Assembly (NCBI GenBank): GCA_002506175.1
Contig: DAXB01000063.1
Location: 1 to 7,056 of the forward strand
Reading direction: 5' to 3'
Origin: Methanomassiliicoccaceae archaeon UBA113
GTDB taxonomy: Archaea > Thermoplasmatota > Thermoplasmata > Methanomassiliicoccales > Methanomethylophilaceae
Length of the DNA stretch: 7,056 nucleotides
A program made the translations under genes and the position numbers. Shown piece after piece: positions 1 to 5,033 of the stretch. Position 1 is the stretch's first letter, and each line of letters begins with the position of its first letter. The notes below the pieces were generated by a model that searched no databases, had not been told where the DNA came from, and worked only from the letters and a program-made list of their open reading frames with translations.

Positions 1-155
1 TACTCCCCGGAACGGGAGCATCACTTAGCGCGGTGGAGTGGATCATGGTCGGAGGATGGCTCATCCTGGGTCTGATATTCGCCGCGATTTGCAAGAAGAA
101 ATACGGATCGGAATTCGCGAAACTGAAGTTCGTGGAAGTCGAAGACCGCGAATGA
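1..155 (+). CDS. C-terminal end of a membrane transporter, probably an APC-type permease (5' end outside window)
   Basis: The first whole codon is at position 3, and the frame stays open to a TGA at 153-155, giving about 50 residues. The visible part has a short loop (LPGTGASLSAVEW), one hydrophobic segment of about 18 residues (IMVGGWLILGLIFAAIC), a positively charged turn (KKKYG) and a charged tail ending EVEDRE. A last membrane helix followed by a K/R-rich cytoplasmic tail fits the end of a polytopic transporter. The EW...W.ILG...KKKYG pattern resembles the end of APC-superfamily amino acid/amine permeases. No substrate-binding residues are visible, so family and substrate are inferred. 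Its position upstream of a methylamine-type methyltransferase would suit amine uptake. Another transporter family remains possible. Confidence 0.55.
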   Translation, partial: LPGTGASLSAVEWIMVGGWLILGLIFAAICKKKYGSEFAKLKFVEVEDRE

Positions 156-160
156 CGACA

Positions 161-215
161 GGCTGAAACTAATCTAAGAAATCATTTGGGGGTTCGCCCC
201 CATCATATTCGAATC
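161..215 (+). repeat. Dispersed hairpin element, copy A (3' of the permease gene)
   Basis: It begins five bases after the permease stop codon. It has a leader (GGCTGAAACTAATCTAAGAA, then ATCATTT), a GGGGG-TTCG-CCCCC stem-loop at 188-201 that can gain a T-A pair, and GAATC ten bases past the stem. A second copy lies at 6337-6394. The pre-stem leaders match at 22 of 27 positions, while the loops differ completely. The 3' position and stable UUCG loop suggest a transcript-end or mRNA-stabilising structure. No T-tract follows, so it is not a standard intrinsic terminator. Confidence 0.6.
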
Positions 216-340
216 CGTTTCCACAAATGTATGCCATTACCGACATCCATATGATAATGAAACCACAGGTAAGATTGTGAAAGGATTATACTAGCCTAGC
301 ATCCTCATAATAATCAAATAATTATTCTAATTTTATAGAA

Positions 341-359
341 TATGATAATAATTATCATA
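341..359. promoter_or_regulatory. Perfect 9-1-9 palindrome containing a 7-1-7 Fur-box-like sequence
   Basis: The arms TATGATAAT and ATTATCATA flank a single central A. The inner 15 bases (343-357, TGATAAT-A-ATTATCA) equal the 7-1-7 consensus known for bacterial Fur-family metal repressors. It ends 20 bases before the TATA box of the small membrane protein gene, a good place for an operator. The sequence match is seen directly. Binding by a Fur-like protein is inference, and another dimeric archaeal regulator could use the site. Confidence 0.5.
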
Positions 360-379
360 ATATGTATGAATTATACTCA

Positions 380-390
380 TTTTTAAATAC
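380..390 (+). promoter_or_regulatory. TATA box of the small membrane protein gene
   Basis: TTTTTAAATAC is a good archaeal TATA-box match in an AT-rich stretch. Transcription would start about 25 bases downstream, near 410, leaving a leader of about 50 bases before the ATG at 464. No better box lies closer to the start codon. Confidence 0.5.
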
Positions 391-453
391 GGATGAATGA
401 GAATTACAATCAGAGAGGTATCGACGCATAATACCGATCTGCCAACTACAAAA

Positions 454-458
454 GGTGA
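454..458 (+). promoter_or_regulatory. Shine-Dalgarno sequence that sets the start at 464
   Basis: GGTGA complements the archaeal 16S rRNA 3' end and sits five bases before the ATG at 464. The in-frame GTG at 455 lies inside this motif and cannot use it, which favours 464. Confidence 0.65.
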
Positions 459-463
459 ATTAC

Positions 464-1036
464 ATGGTATCATATGGAGAAGGATACGGAAAGGGCATGT
501 TCATCGGGTGCGGTTTCACCCTTGTCATGACCCTCGGAACCCTGCCGATGCTTCTGCCTGCGTATGAGGGCAGGACCCTTGGGCCGATCATCATGACCGT
601 AGCATACGTCATACTCGGACTCACACTGGCATATCTCGGAGTAAAGTTCCGCAAAGAAAAGAATGAGAACATGCCCCCGGTGTACGGGACTTCTGTTCTG
701 GCAGTAGGTGCATGTTTTGTACTAATCGGGGCATTCGGACTCATTGCCAACTATGCCATCGCTGACCCGATTGGATTCGTATACCAGTATGTGCTAAACA
801 TCATCATCGGACTGATATTGATAGTACTCGGCAAGACTGTGGTAAATAAAGGCATTAACGCACCCTACAAGGTGGCCGAGATCCTGATGTTCGTCGCCAT
901 GATGGCTGTATCCACTTGGGGAATCTGCATGGCCATCAGCACTGGACAGATGATCGGAATGCCGATGTTCAATACGTTCATGATTTCCCTGGTACTCGCC
1001 GTGTTCGCTGCCAAAGGCGGACCCGGTGCAGCCTGA
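464..1036 (+). CDS. Small integral membrane protein with about six membrane segments, family not recognised
   Basis: The 190-residue protein is almost wholly hydrophobic. Likely membrane segments lie near residues 11-33, 38-60, 74-97, 105-123, 138-160 and 166-183. Positive charge clusters in the loop after segment 2 (KFRKEK) and around residues 124-136 after segment 4. With the positive-inside rule this predicts both ends in the cytoplasm. There is no signal peptide and no soluble domain. Size and helix number recall SatP/YaaH acetate transporters, but the NPAPLGL-type signature of that family is absent. I do not recognise a family. The gene has its own TATA box and a good ribosome-binding site, and it lies between a permease end and a corrinoid methyltransferase operon. 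A role in substrate uptake or membrane energetics of that pathway is possible but unproven. It ends in TGA. Confidence 0.8.
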   Translation: MVSYGEGYGKGMFIGCGFTLVMTLGTLPMLLPAYEGRTLGPIIMTVAYVILGLTLAYLGVKFRKEKNENMPPVYGTSVLAVGACFVLIGAFGLIANYAIADPIGFVYQYVLNIIIGLILIVLGKTVVNKGINAPYKVAEILMFVAMMAVSTWGICMAISTGQMIGMPMFNTFMISLVLAVFAAKGGPGAA

Positions 1037-1178
1037 TCTGCAACCACAAACTCTTTACCAAACCCTTTACAATACACATGATGAGTGGTTGTATGTATTA
1101 TTCAATACAATATTCATATTTCTATAATTTTTCATTTATCAAATAATATTGTTATATAATTGTAAAATATAAAAATGA

Positions 1179-1185
1179 TTTTTTT
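1179..1185 (+). terminator. T-tract, possible archaeal terminator of the small membrane protein transcript
   Basis: Seven consecutive T residues lie in AT-rich sequence about 143 bases after the stop at 1036 and before the next TATA box. Oligo-T runs without a hairpin commonly end archaeal transcripts. A shorter run of five T residues at 1128-1132 is an alternative. Confidence 0.3.
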
Positions 1186-1207
1186 AAATTCTTCAATTAA
1201 CACTAAT

Positions 1208-1216
1208 CTTTATATA
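1208..1216 (+). promoter_or_regulatory. TATA box of the methyltransferase operon
   Basis: CTTTATATA is a near-ideal archaeal TATA box. It predicts a transcription start near 1237-1240 and a leader of about 55 bases. This places the in-frame GTG at 1223 upstream of the transcript start and so excludes it. Weaker TATA-like strings at about 1151-1170 could be secondary promoters. Confidence 0.65.
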
Positions 1217-1279
1217 ATGTAGGTGAAAATAATTCACTTTGCAGATATCGATTGCGTAGTACCTGCAGCCAAAGATAAA

Positions 1280-1285
1280 AAGGAG
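1280..1285 (+). promoter_or_regulatory. Shine-Dalgarno sequence of the methyltransferase gene
   Basis: AAGGAG precedes the ATG at 1295 by nine bases. An in-frame GTG at 1289 would be only three bases away, too close for this motif, so 1295 is the preferred start. Confidence 0.65.
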
Positions 1286-1294
1286 AATGTGAAA

Positions 1295-2749
1295 ATGAAA
1301 CTAAGCGTACTCACGACAGAGGAATGTGCGAGGATCCATGAAGGAGCTCTCGATGTCCTCGAGAAGACCGGTGGAAAGTTCCTCGACCCCAGAATCCAGG
1401 AGGTCTGCAAGAAGAACGGCTGCAATGTCGATCCTGCAAGCGGAATCATCAAATTCCCCAGAGAACTCGTGAACAACCTCATCAAGAAGGCACCAAAAGA
1501 GTTCGAGATCTCAGGCAGAAGCAAGAAAGCCGTGAAAGTCGGCGTAGGATATCAGTCCAAATTCGCCAACTTCGGTACCGCAGTCAAATACGCGACCTTC
1601 GATGATAATGGCAAGTTCGTATCCAGGGCCACCAATGTGAAAGATGTCTACACCATGTCCAAGATCGCAGATGCTCTGCCCAACTTCGATATGTCCGTCA
1701 CCCCCTGCTCCGCGAACGAGCTCATAGGAAGCGGAAAGTCCAAAGACGCACACGAGCAACTCGAGGCTATCCAGGGATTCACGGGACATTTCATGTCCGA
1801 CTGGGTGGCCAAGAACATCAAATACGGATTCGAATTCGAGAAGATCCTCTTGGGAAGCGAGGAGGAAGCATACAAGCACCCGTTCTACACCATCGGATGT
1901 CCCTCTGCATCGCCCCTTGTGTTCGATGACAGGTTCGCAGGGAACATCATCGAGTCCACCAAATACAAGATGCCTACCATGGCCATGGGAATGGCCCTCA
2001 ACGGTGCCACCTGCCCCGTCTCGCTCGCCGGAGGACTGGTTGTCGCCATCAGCGAATCGCTGGCTACCATCGCGATCAGCCAGATGTTACAGCCAGGAAA
2101 CCCCTGCTGGATCGGAAGTTCTGGTACCATCATGGATATGAAGAACGGCGGACCCTCGTGCGGAGCTCCCGAGCGCGCCCTCATCAGTGCAGCGTATGTC
2201 AACATGGCTGAATACTACGGACTGCCATCGTTCATCGCCGGGCCTGAGACGGATTCCAAGTTGATCGACTACCAGGCTGGACACGAGAAGACCATCACTG
2301 GATACATGGCCACCCTTGCAAAGGCATCGATGCACTTCGGTCCCGGAATGCTCGAGGGAGGACTCTGCACCTCGCCCGACATGCTGATGCTGGACAATGA
2401 CCTCATCAGCATGATGAAGTACGGGGACAACGGAATCGTCGTCAACGATGAGGAACTCGCTCTCGATGACATTCACGCTGTAGGGCCCGGAGGAGACTTC
2501 TTCGGACTCCCCATGACCATAGCAAGAATGAACATGCAATCAACCCCTGAGATATTCAACAGACAGGACGAGGGTAACTGGCTCGAGAGCTTCGGAGGTA
2601 AGGAATCCGCACTCATCGCTCACGAGAAGGTCACCGACATCATCAAGAACTACCAGCCTGACCCGATTGACAGGGATCAGATGGCGGAGCTCGAGAAGAT
2701 CGTATCGATGGCAGACGAGGCTGCCAAAAACAGCACCAGCGTCTACTGA
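1295..2749 (+). CDS. MttB-superfamily corrinoid methyltransferase without pyrrolysine (glycine betaine/quaternary amine type likely)
   Basis: This 484-residue cytoplasmic protein should move a methyl group from a methylated amine to the Co(I) corrinoid of its partner protein. It matches the trimethylamine methyltransferase (MttB, COG5598) family along its length. It has an N-terminal LTTEECARIHEGALDVL segment, a PCSANELIG region near residues 135-150, and the family segment AGPETDSKLIDYQAGHEK at residues 315-332. The pyrrolysine of Methanosarcina MttB (Pyl334) should fall at about P317-E318, by offset and from memory. Here the frame has only sense codons and no TAG. Pyl-free members include MtgB, the glycine betaine methyltransferase of Desulfitobacterium, so a quaternary amine substrate is likelier than trimethylamine. 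The start at 1295 is chosen from the Shine-Dalgarno spacing, the TATA position and family alignment. The TGA stop overlaps the next gene's ATG by one base, indicating translational coupling. The exact substrate cannot be read from sequence. Confidence 0.88.
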   Translation: MKLSVLTTEECARIHEGALDVLEKTGGKFLDPRIQEVCKKNGCNVDPASGIIKFPRELVNNLIKKAPKEFEISGRSKKAVKVGVGYQSKFANFGTAVKYATFDDNGKFVSRATNVKDVYTMSKIADALPNFDMSVTPCSANELIGSGKSKDAHEQLEAIQGFTGHFMSDWVAKNIKYGFEFEKILLGSEEEAYKHPFYTIGCPSASPLVFDDRFAGNIIESTKYKMPTMAMGMALNGATCPVSLAGGLVVAISESLATIAISQMLQPGNPCWIGSSGTIMDMKNGGPSCGAPERALISAAYVNMAEYYGLPSFIAGPETDSKLIDYQAGHEKTITGYMATLAKASMHFGPGMLEGGLCTSPDMLMLDNDLISMMKYGDNGIVVNDEELALDDIHAVGPGGDFFGLPMTIARMNMQSTPEIFNRQDEGNWLESFGGKESALIAHEKVTDIIKNYQPDPIDRDQMAELEKIVSMADEAAKNSTSVY

Positions 2750-3417
2750 TGCCGATGAATAGTGATCATATGACACAAGCAGACCTTGAAGCGAAAGCCA
2801 AACAGGCCGTACTCGGATACCAGAAGGCGGATGCCGAGGCCGTGGCCAAACAGGCCATCGCAGAGGGCGCAGATCTGGTGGGTGTGATCGAGAATGGATT
2901 CACAGCGGGAATCCAGGAAGTCGGAGAACTCTTCGCACAGAAGAAACTCTTCCTCCCCCATATCATGGCGGCAGCCGCCGCTATGACTGCCGGGATTGAC
3001 ATACTGAAACCGGAACTCGGCGGGAAGACCGCCGGGGAATCCAAAGGCAAGTTCGTCATCGCCACCATCGAGGGGGACATCCATTCCATCGGGAAGGACA
3101 TCGTCGCCATAATGCTCGGCGTTGCCGGATTCGAAGTCCTCAACCTGGGACGCGACATCCCTTGCGATGACATAGTCAAAGCGTGCATCGACAACAAGGC
3201 GGACATAGTGGGCTCATCCGCACTGATGACTTCCACCATGGTCAACCAGAAAACCCTGGAAACGAAACTCAAAGCTGCAGGGATCAGAGGCAGCATCATC
3301 ACCAATGTGGGCGGTGCACCCGTCTCGCAGGACTGGGCCGACCAGATAGGTGCGGACGTCTACTCTGAAAACGCCAACGACTGCGTGAAGAAAATCCTCG
3401 AAGCGGTCGGCGACTGA
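2749..3417 (+). CDS. Corrinoid (B12-binding) methyl-carrier protein, MttC/MtgC-like
   Basis: The protein has 222 residues, close to the usual size of methylamine corrinoid proteins. Residues from about 8 to 92 form the helical cap domain (methionine synthase B12-binding type 1), and about 100-220 form the Rossmann-like cobalamin-binding domain. The cobalt-ligating signature GDIHSIG is at 109-115, with His112 as lower axial ligand. The S-x-L motif (SAL, 157-159) and the GG motif (NVGGAP, 186-191) follow at the expected spacing. It should accept the methyl group from the upstream methyltransferase and pass it to a coenzyme M methyltransferase encoded elsewhere. The ATG overlaps the upstream TGA (TGATG). 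In-frame ATGs at 2755 and 2770 are alternatives. Position 2770, with GTGAT just before it, gives 215 residues and an N-terminus (MTQADLEAKAKQAV) more like the family. An in-frame TAG directly follows the TGA stop. Confidence 0.92.
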   Translation: MPMNSDHMTQADLEAKAKQAVLGYQKADAEAVAKQAIAEGADLVGVIENGFTAGIQEVGELFAQKKLFLPHIMAAAAAMTAGIDILKPELGGKTAGESKGKFVIATIEGDIHSIGKDIVAIMLGVAGFEVLNLGRDIPCDDIVKACIDNKADIVGSSALMTSTMVNQKTLETKLKAAGIRGSIITNVGGAPVSQDWADQIGADVYSENANDCVKKILEAVGD

Positions 3418-3441
3418 TAGCATCATCCAATATCCTCCTGA

Positions 3442-3459
3442 CCGGGCCAGAAGGCCCGG
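3442..3459 (+). terminator. GC-rich hairpin between corrinoid protein and regulator genes
   Basis: CCGGGCC and GGCCCGG form a perfect seven-base-pair stem around an AGAA loop, 24 bases after the corrinoid protein stop. No T-tract follows. It may end or attenuate the operon transcript or protect its 3' end, which would leave the downstream regulator at a lower or separate expression level. Confidence 0.45.
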
Positions 3460-3487
3460 CAAACCCCTTATCTAGTTTATCGCGCTA

Positions 3488-4165
3488 TTGCGCAACGGTT
3501 GGGATAATCTGCCTCGCGTATCAAGGAAACAAAACGACAAGGACAGAAACAACGTCTTGGACACACTACTCAGGAACCCGGCATGTTCCGTCGCTTCGAT
3601 CTCGGATAAATGCGGACTCTCCACACAGCAGGTCTACAGGATACTCCGTGACCTAGAGGAAGAGGGTATAATCTACGGCAATCCTGTGGTGCTCGACCTT
3701 TCCAAACTCGGGAAGAAGAGATTCATCATATTCGCCAAGAGAAGCGGAAAACCATCAGACCAGACATCACTAAACAGCGCGCTGTACTCCGATGAGTTCC
3801 TGAAACGGATTGCAAGCAAGAAACTCGACATCATACCTGAGGACGATTATACCTGCACGGGTGCTTTCGATATGGTAACTGTGTTCCTGGCCGATAGCAC
3901 CATGGAGGCCATCAAGTACATGGATCTGCTCAGACACACGGCGCAGGGGTACTTCAGCTCATATTCAATGTCGGAGGTCATGTTCACCACCAGGAAGAAC
4001 ATGATCATGACACCGGAGAAGGATGCGTTCGTCCAATACATGATTGATATAGCCGAATACGGGGAAAAACTGAAGGACCCAACGGTCATGGAGGAGCTCA
4101 ACCAATCCATCGGGTACAACCGCTACACTTCACTGAACATGAATTTCAACGATCGGACCCAATAA
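3488..4165 (+). CDS. Lrp/AsnC-like winged-helix transcriptional regulator
   Basis: The 225-residue protein begins with a winged helix-turn-helix at about residues 17-65. Helix 2 is VASISDKCG and the recognition helix is STQQVYRILRDLEEEG, followed by the wing IIYGNPVVLD. Residues of about 78-168 look like a RAM/AsnC ligand-binding domain (beta-alpha-beta-beta-alpha-beta), with a typical strand TGAFDMVTVFL after a variable insert. About 55 residues of extra C-terminal helix and tail follow, longer than a minimal Lrp of about 150 residues. The start is uncertain. TTG at 3488 is the only usual start codon before the domain, with an in-frame TAG at 3473, and I see no clear Shine-Dalgarno sequence. 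It lies directly after the methyltransferase-corrinoid pair on the same strand, so it may sense substrate or a metabolite and control that operon. This is inference. It ends in TAA. Confidence 0.75.
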   Translation: MRNGWDNLPRVSRKQNDKDRNNVLDTLLRNPACSVASISDKCGLSTQQVYRILRDLEEEGIIYGNPVVLDLSKLGKKRFIIFAKRSGKPSDQTSLNSALYSDEFLKRIASKKLDIIPEDDYTCTGAFDMVTVFLADSTMEAIKYMDLLRHTAQGYFSSYSMSEVMFTTRKNMIMTPEKDAFVQYMIDIAEYGEKLKDPTVMEELNQSIGYNRYTSLNMNFNDRTQ

Positions 4166-4308
4166 GACGGTTTGAGCCAGATATAGAAAACGGAGAATCA
4201 TATCCGCACATAGATATTATGAGACAAATGTCATTTGAACAGTTTGTTTTCGGACCCAGCACTTTCAATCAGATTCGCCCATTCGTTCCGTCTGGAACCT
4301 CGAATGAT
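4166..4308. other. Convergent intergenic spacer between regulator and TerB-like gene
   Basis: The spacer lies between the ends of two convergent genes. It holds a 13-base palindrome (CAAATG-T-CATTTG, 4225-4237) and an imperfect stem (CATTCGTTCC at 4280-4289 with GGAA-CCT-CGAATG at 4294-4306, three bases bulged). These may help end transcription from the left. A short open frame starting at 4219 lacks a ribosome-binding site and runs through the terminator of the opposite gene, so I do not call it. Confidence 0.5.
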
Positions 4309-4334
4309 AAAAAAGAAGCCCCGAAAGGGGCTTC
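4309..4334 (-). terminator. Intrinsic-type terminator of the TerB-like gene
   Basis: Read on the minus strand, it begins 14 bases after the stop codon. GAAGCCCC, a TTTC loop and GGGGCTTC form a perfect eight-base-pair hairpin (4315-4334), followed at once by six T residues (4309-4314). This is the layout of a bacterial Rho-independent terminator and is unusually clear for an archaeal context. Confidence 0.8.
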
Positions 4335-4348
4335 ATATTATGAAATCC

Positions 4349-4774
4349 TCAAAGCAATGTCTGAAGGAACTCAAGCTCCTCGTCGGATACCTCCCCGTCA
4401 ACGGAAGCGAGAGCGATGAAAATATACATCAAGTCAACCTGGATGTACTCAGGCAGCATCTGGAAAGCCGCCACCTCCGCCTTCACATCCGCTCCGGTCT
4501 CGGCGAATGCCACCATCGCTGCGATGAACACTTCGATGTTCAGACCTTTTCCGGTAATGGCAGTCTTGATTATGTCGAAGAACGCGATCTCGTTCACATC
4601 GATGATGCCGTCTGCGACCACGATCTTGCTTGCAATCGCTGCCGTCACGTCCGGGAGCTTCGGAATCGCGGCCGAATATCCGACGAATGAATCGAACTTT
4701 GCTATGAGGAATCCCTGGCGGTCCTTCTGATCTATCGCTGTGAATGTCTTGAGTACATCAACCAATGTAGTCAT
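4349..4774 (-). CDS. TerB-like (tellurite resistance B family) small acidic protein
   Basis: The protein has 141 residues from the ATG at 4774 and is helical, acidic and soluble, without signal peptide or membrane segment. Two repeated motifs suggest a TerB-like fold. One is VVADGIIDVNE at about 52-62 and the other is ASVDGEVSDEE at about 123-133. In each, an Asp-Gly is followed by a Glu six to seven residues later, at the starts of helices. TerB proteins of about 150 residues have an internally repeated, metal-binding helical fold and often act in membrane-associated stress or phage-defence complexes. No other ter gene is visible here, so the role is open. An in-frame ATG at 4825 would add 17 residues, but a TATA-like box about 28 bases before 4774 favours the shorter form. 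It is convergent with the regulator and divergent from the ATPase, so it is its own transcription unit. Confidence 0.7.
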   Translation of the reverse strand: MTTLVDVLKTFTAIDQKDRQGFLIAKFDSFVGYSAAIPKLPDVTAAIASKIVVADGIIDVNEIAFFDIIKTAITGKGLNIEVFIAAMVAFAETGADVKAEVAAFQMLPEYIQVDLMYIFIALASVDGEVSDEELEFLQTLL

Positions 4775-4799
4775 GAGATACAGATTGTATCCCAAGATG

Positions 4800-4804
4800 T
4801 AAAA
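4800..4804 (-). promoter_or_regulatory. TATA-like box of the TerB-like gene
   Basis: On the minus strand CTTTTACA includes a TATA-like core centred about 28 bases before the ATG at 4774. With no Shine-Dalgarno sequence, this fits a leaderless transcript. The match to the archaeal consensus is only moderate. Confidence 0.4.
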
Positions 4805-4880
4805 GGATGTCGCTGAAATACGCAATCCTCAGGAAGAATCTAGACTGACGGCATCCAGATCTTCCAGTCATTGGTTTAAA

Positions 4881-4899
4881 GCAGGGGCGGAGCCCCTGC
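4881..4899. repeat. GC-rich hairpin in the divergent spacer
   Basis: GCAGGGGC and GCCCCTGC form a perfect eight-base-pair stem around GGA. It lies between two divergent genes, upstream of both, so it cannot be the terminator of either. A REP-like palindrome is possible. Its flanks do not match the hairpin element at 161 and 6337. Confidence 0.5.
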
Positions 4900-5002
4900 A
4901 CCCTCAATACTATTACACATTCCAAATTATACTCCCCTCTCTCCCACACTATTTTCACTACAGTGCACATATTATGAAAATTAGGAATACAATTCCGAAA
5001 AA

Positions 5003-5011
5003 TCATAAATA
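5003..5011 (+). promoter_or_regulatory. TATA-like box of the first ATPase gene
   Basis: TCATAAATA is centred about 27 bases before the ATG at 5034, so transcription would start at or next to that codon. It lies inside the longer reading frame that opens at 4974, which argues against the longer start. Confidence 0.45.
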
Positions 5012-5033
5012 CTATTGCCTCGTGATGATGACC

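Larger units (their letters stand above)
156..463. other. Intergenic regulatory spacer between permease and small membrane protein
   Basis: This stretch of about 308 bases holds no convincing gene. It contains hairpin repeat A (161-215) and a plain segment of about 85 bases. Next is an AT-rich block (about 300-390) with nested palindromes: AATAATTATT at 317-326, ATTCTA/TAGAAT at 324-341, and the 19-base operator-like palindrome at 341-359. A TATA box at 380-390 and a Shine-Dalgarno sequence at 454-458 follow. TATGATAAT at 250-258 repeats exactly the left arm of the 341-359 palindrome. Confidence 0.7.

Noticed and set aside
464..1036. Assignment of the six-helix protein to the SatP/YaaH acetate transporter family
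   Set aside because: Length and helix count agree, but the NPAPLGL-type signature is missing.
916..1146. Plus-strand open frame of 76 codons overlapping the end of the small membrane protein
   Set aside because: It is a shifted-frame shadow for its first half and AT-rich spacer for the rest, with no start signals.
1107..1152. Inverted repeat ACAATATT (1107-1114) and AATATTGT (1145-1152)
   Set aside because: Eight-base arms 30 bases apart in very AT-rich sequence are expected by chance, and their position far from the TATA box gives no support.
1223..1294. Longer N-terminus of the methyltransferase from the GTG at 1223
   Set aside because: It starts seven bases after a strong TATA box and so before the expected transcript start, has no ribosome-binding site, and adds residues without family similarity. 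AAGGAG fits the ATG at 1295.
2087..2539. Minus-strand open frame of 150 codons inside the methyltransferase gene
   Set aside because: It is antisense to a well-supported gene, with no promoter, ribosome-binding site or recognisable motif. The same applies to the other antisense frames within 1234-3305 and 5130-6238.
4166..4348. Possible tRNA or small RNA in the convergent spacer
   Set aside because: The stems present do not form a cloverleaf, there is no GGTTCGAATCC-type T arm, and no promoter is apparent.
4219..4690. Plus-strand open frames of 66 and 151 codons starting at 4219 and 4235
   Set aside because: They run through the minus-strand terminator hairpin and antisense to the TerB-like gene, have no Shine-Dalgarno sequence, and give low-complexity basic or His/Arg-rich products.
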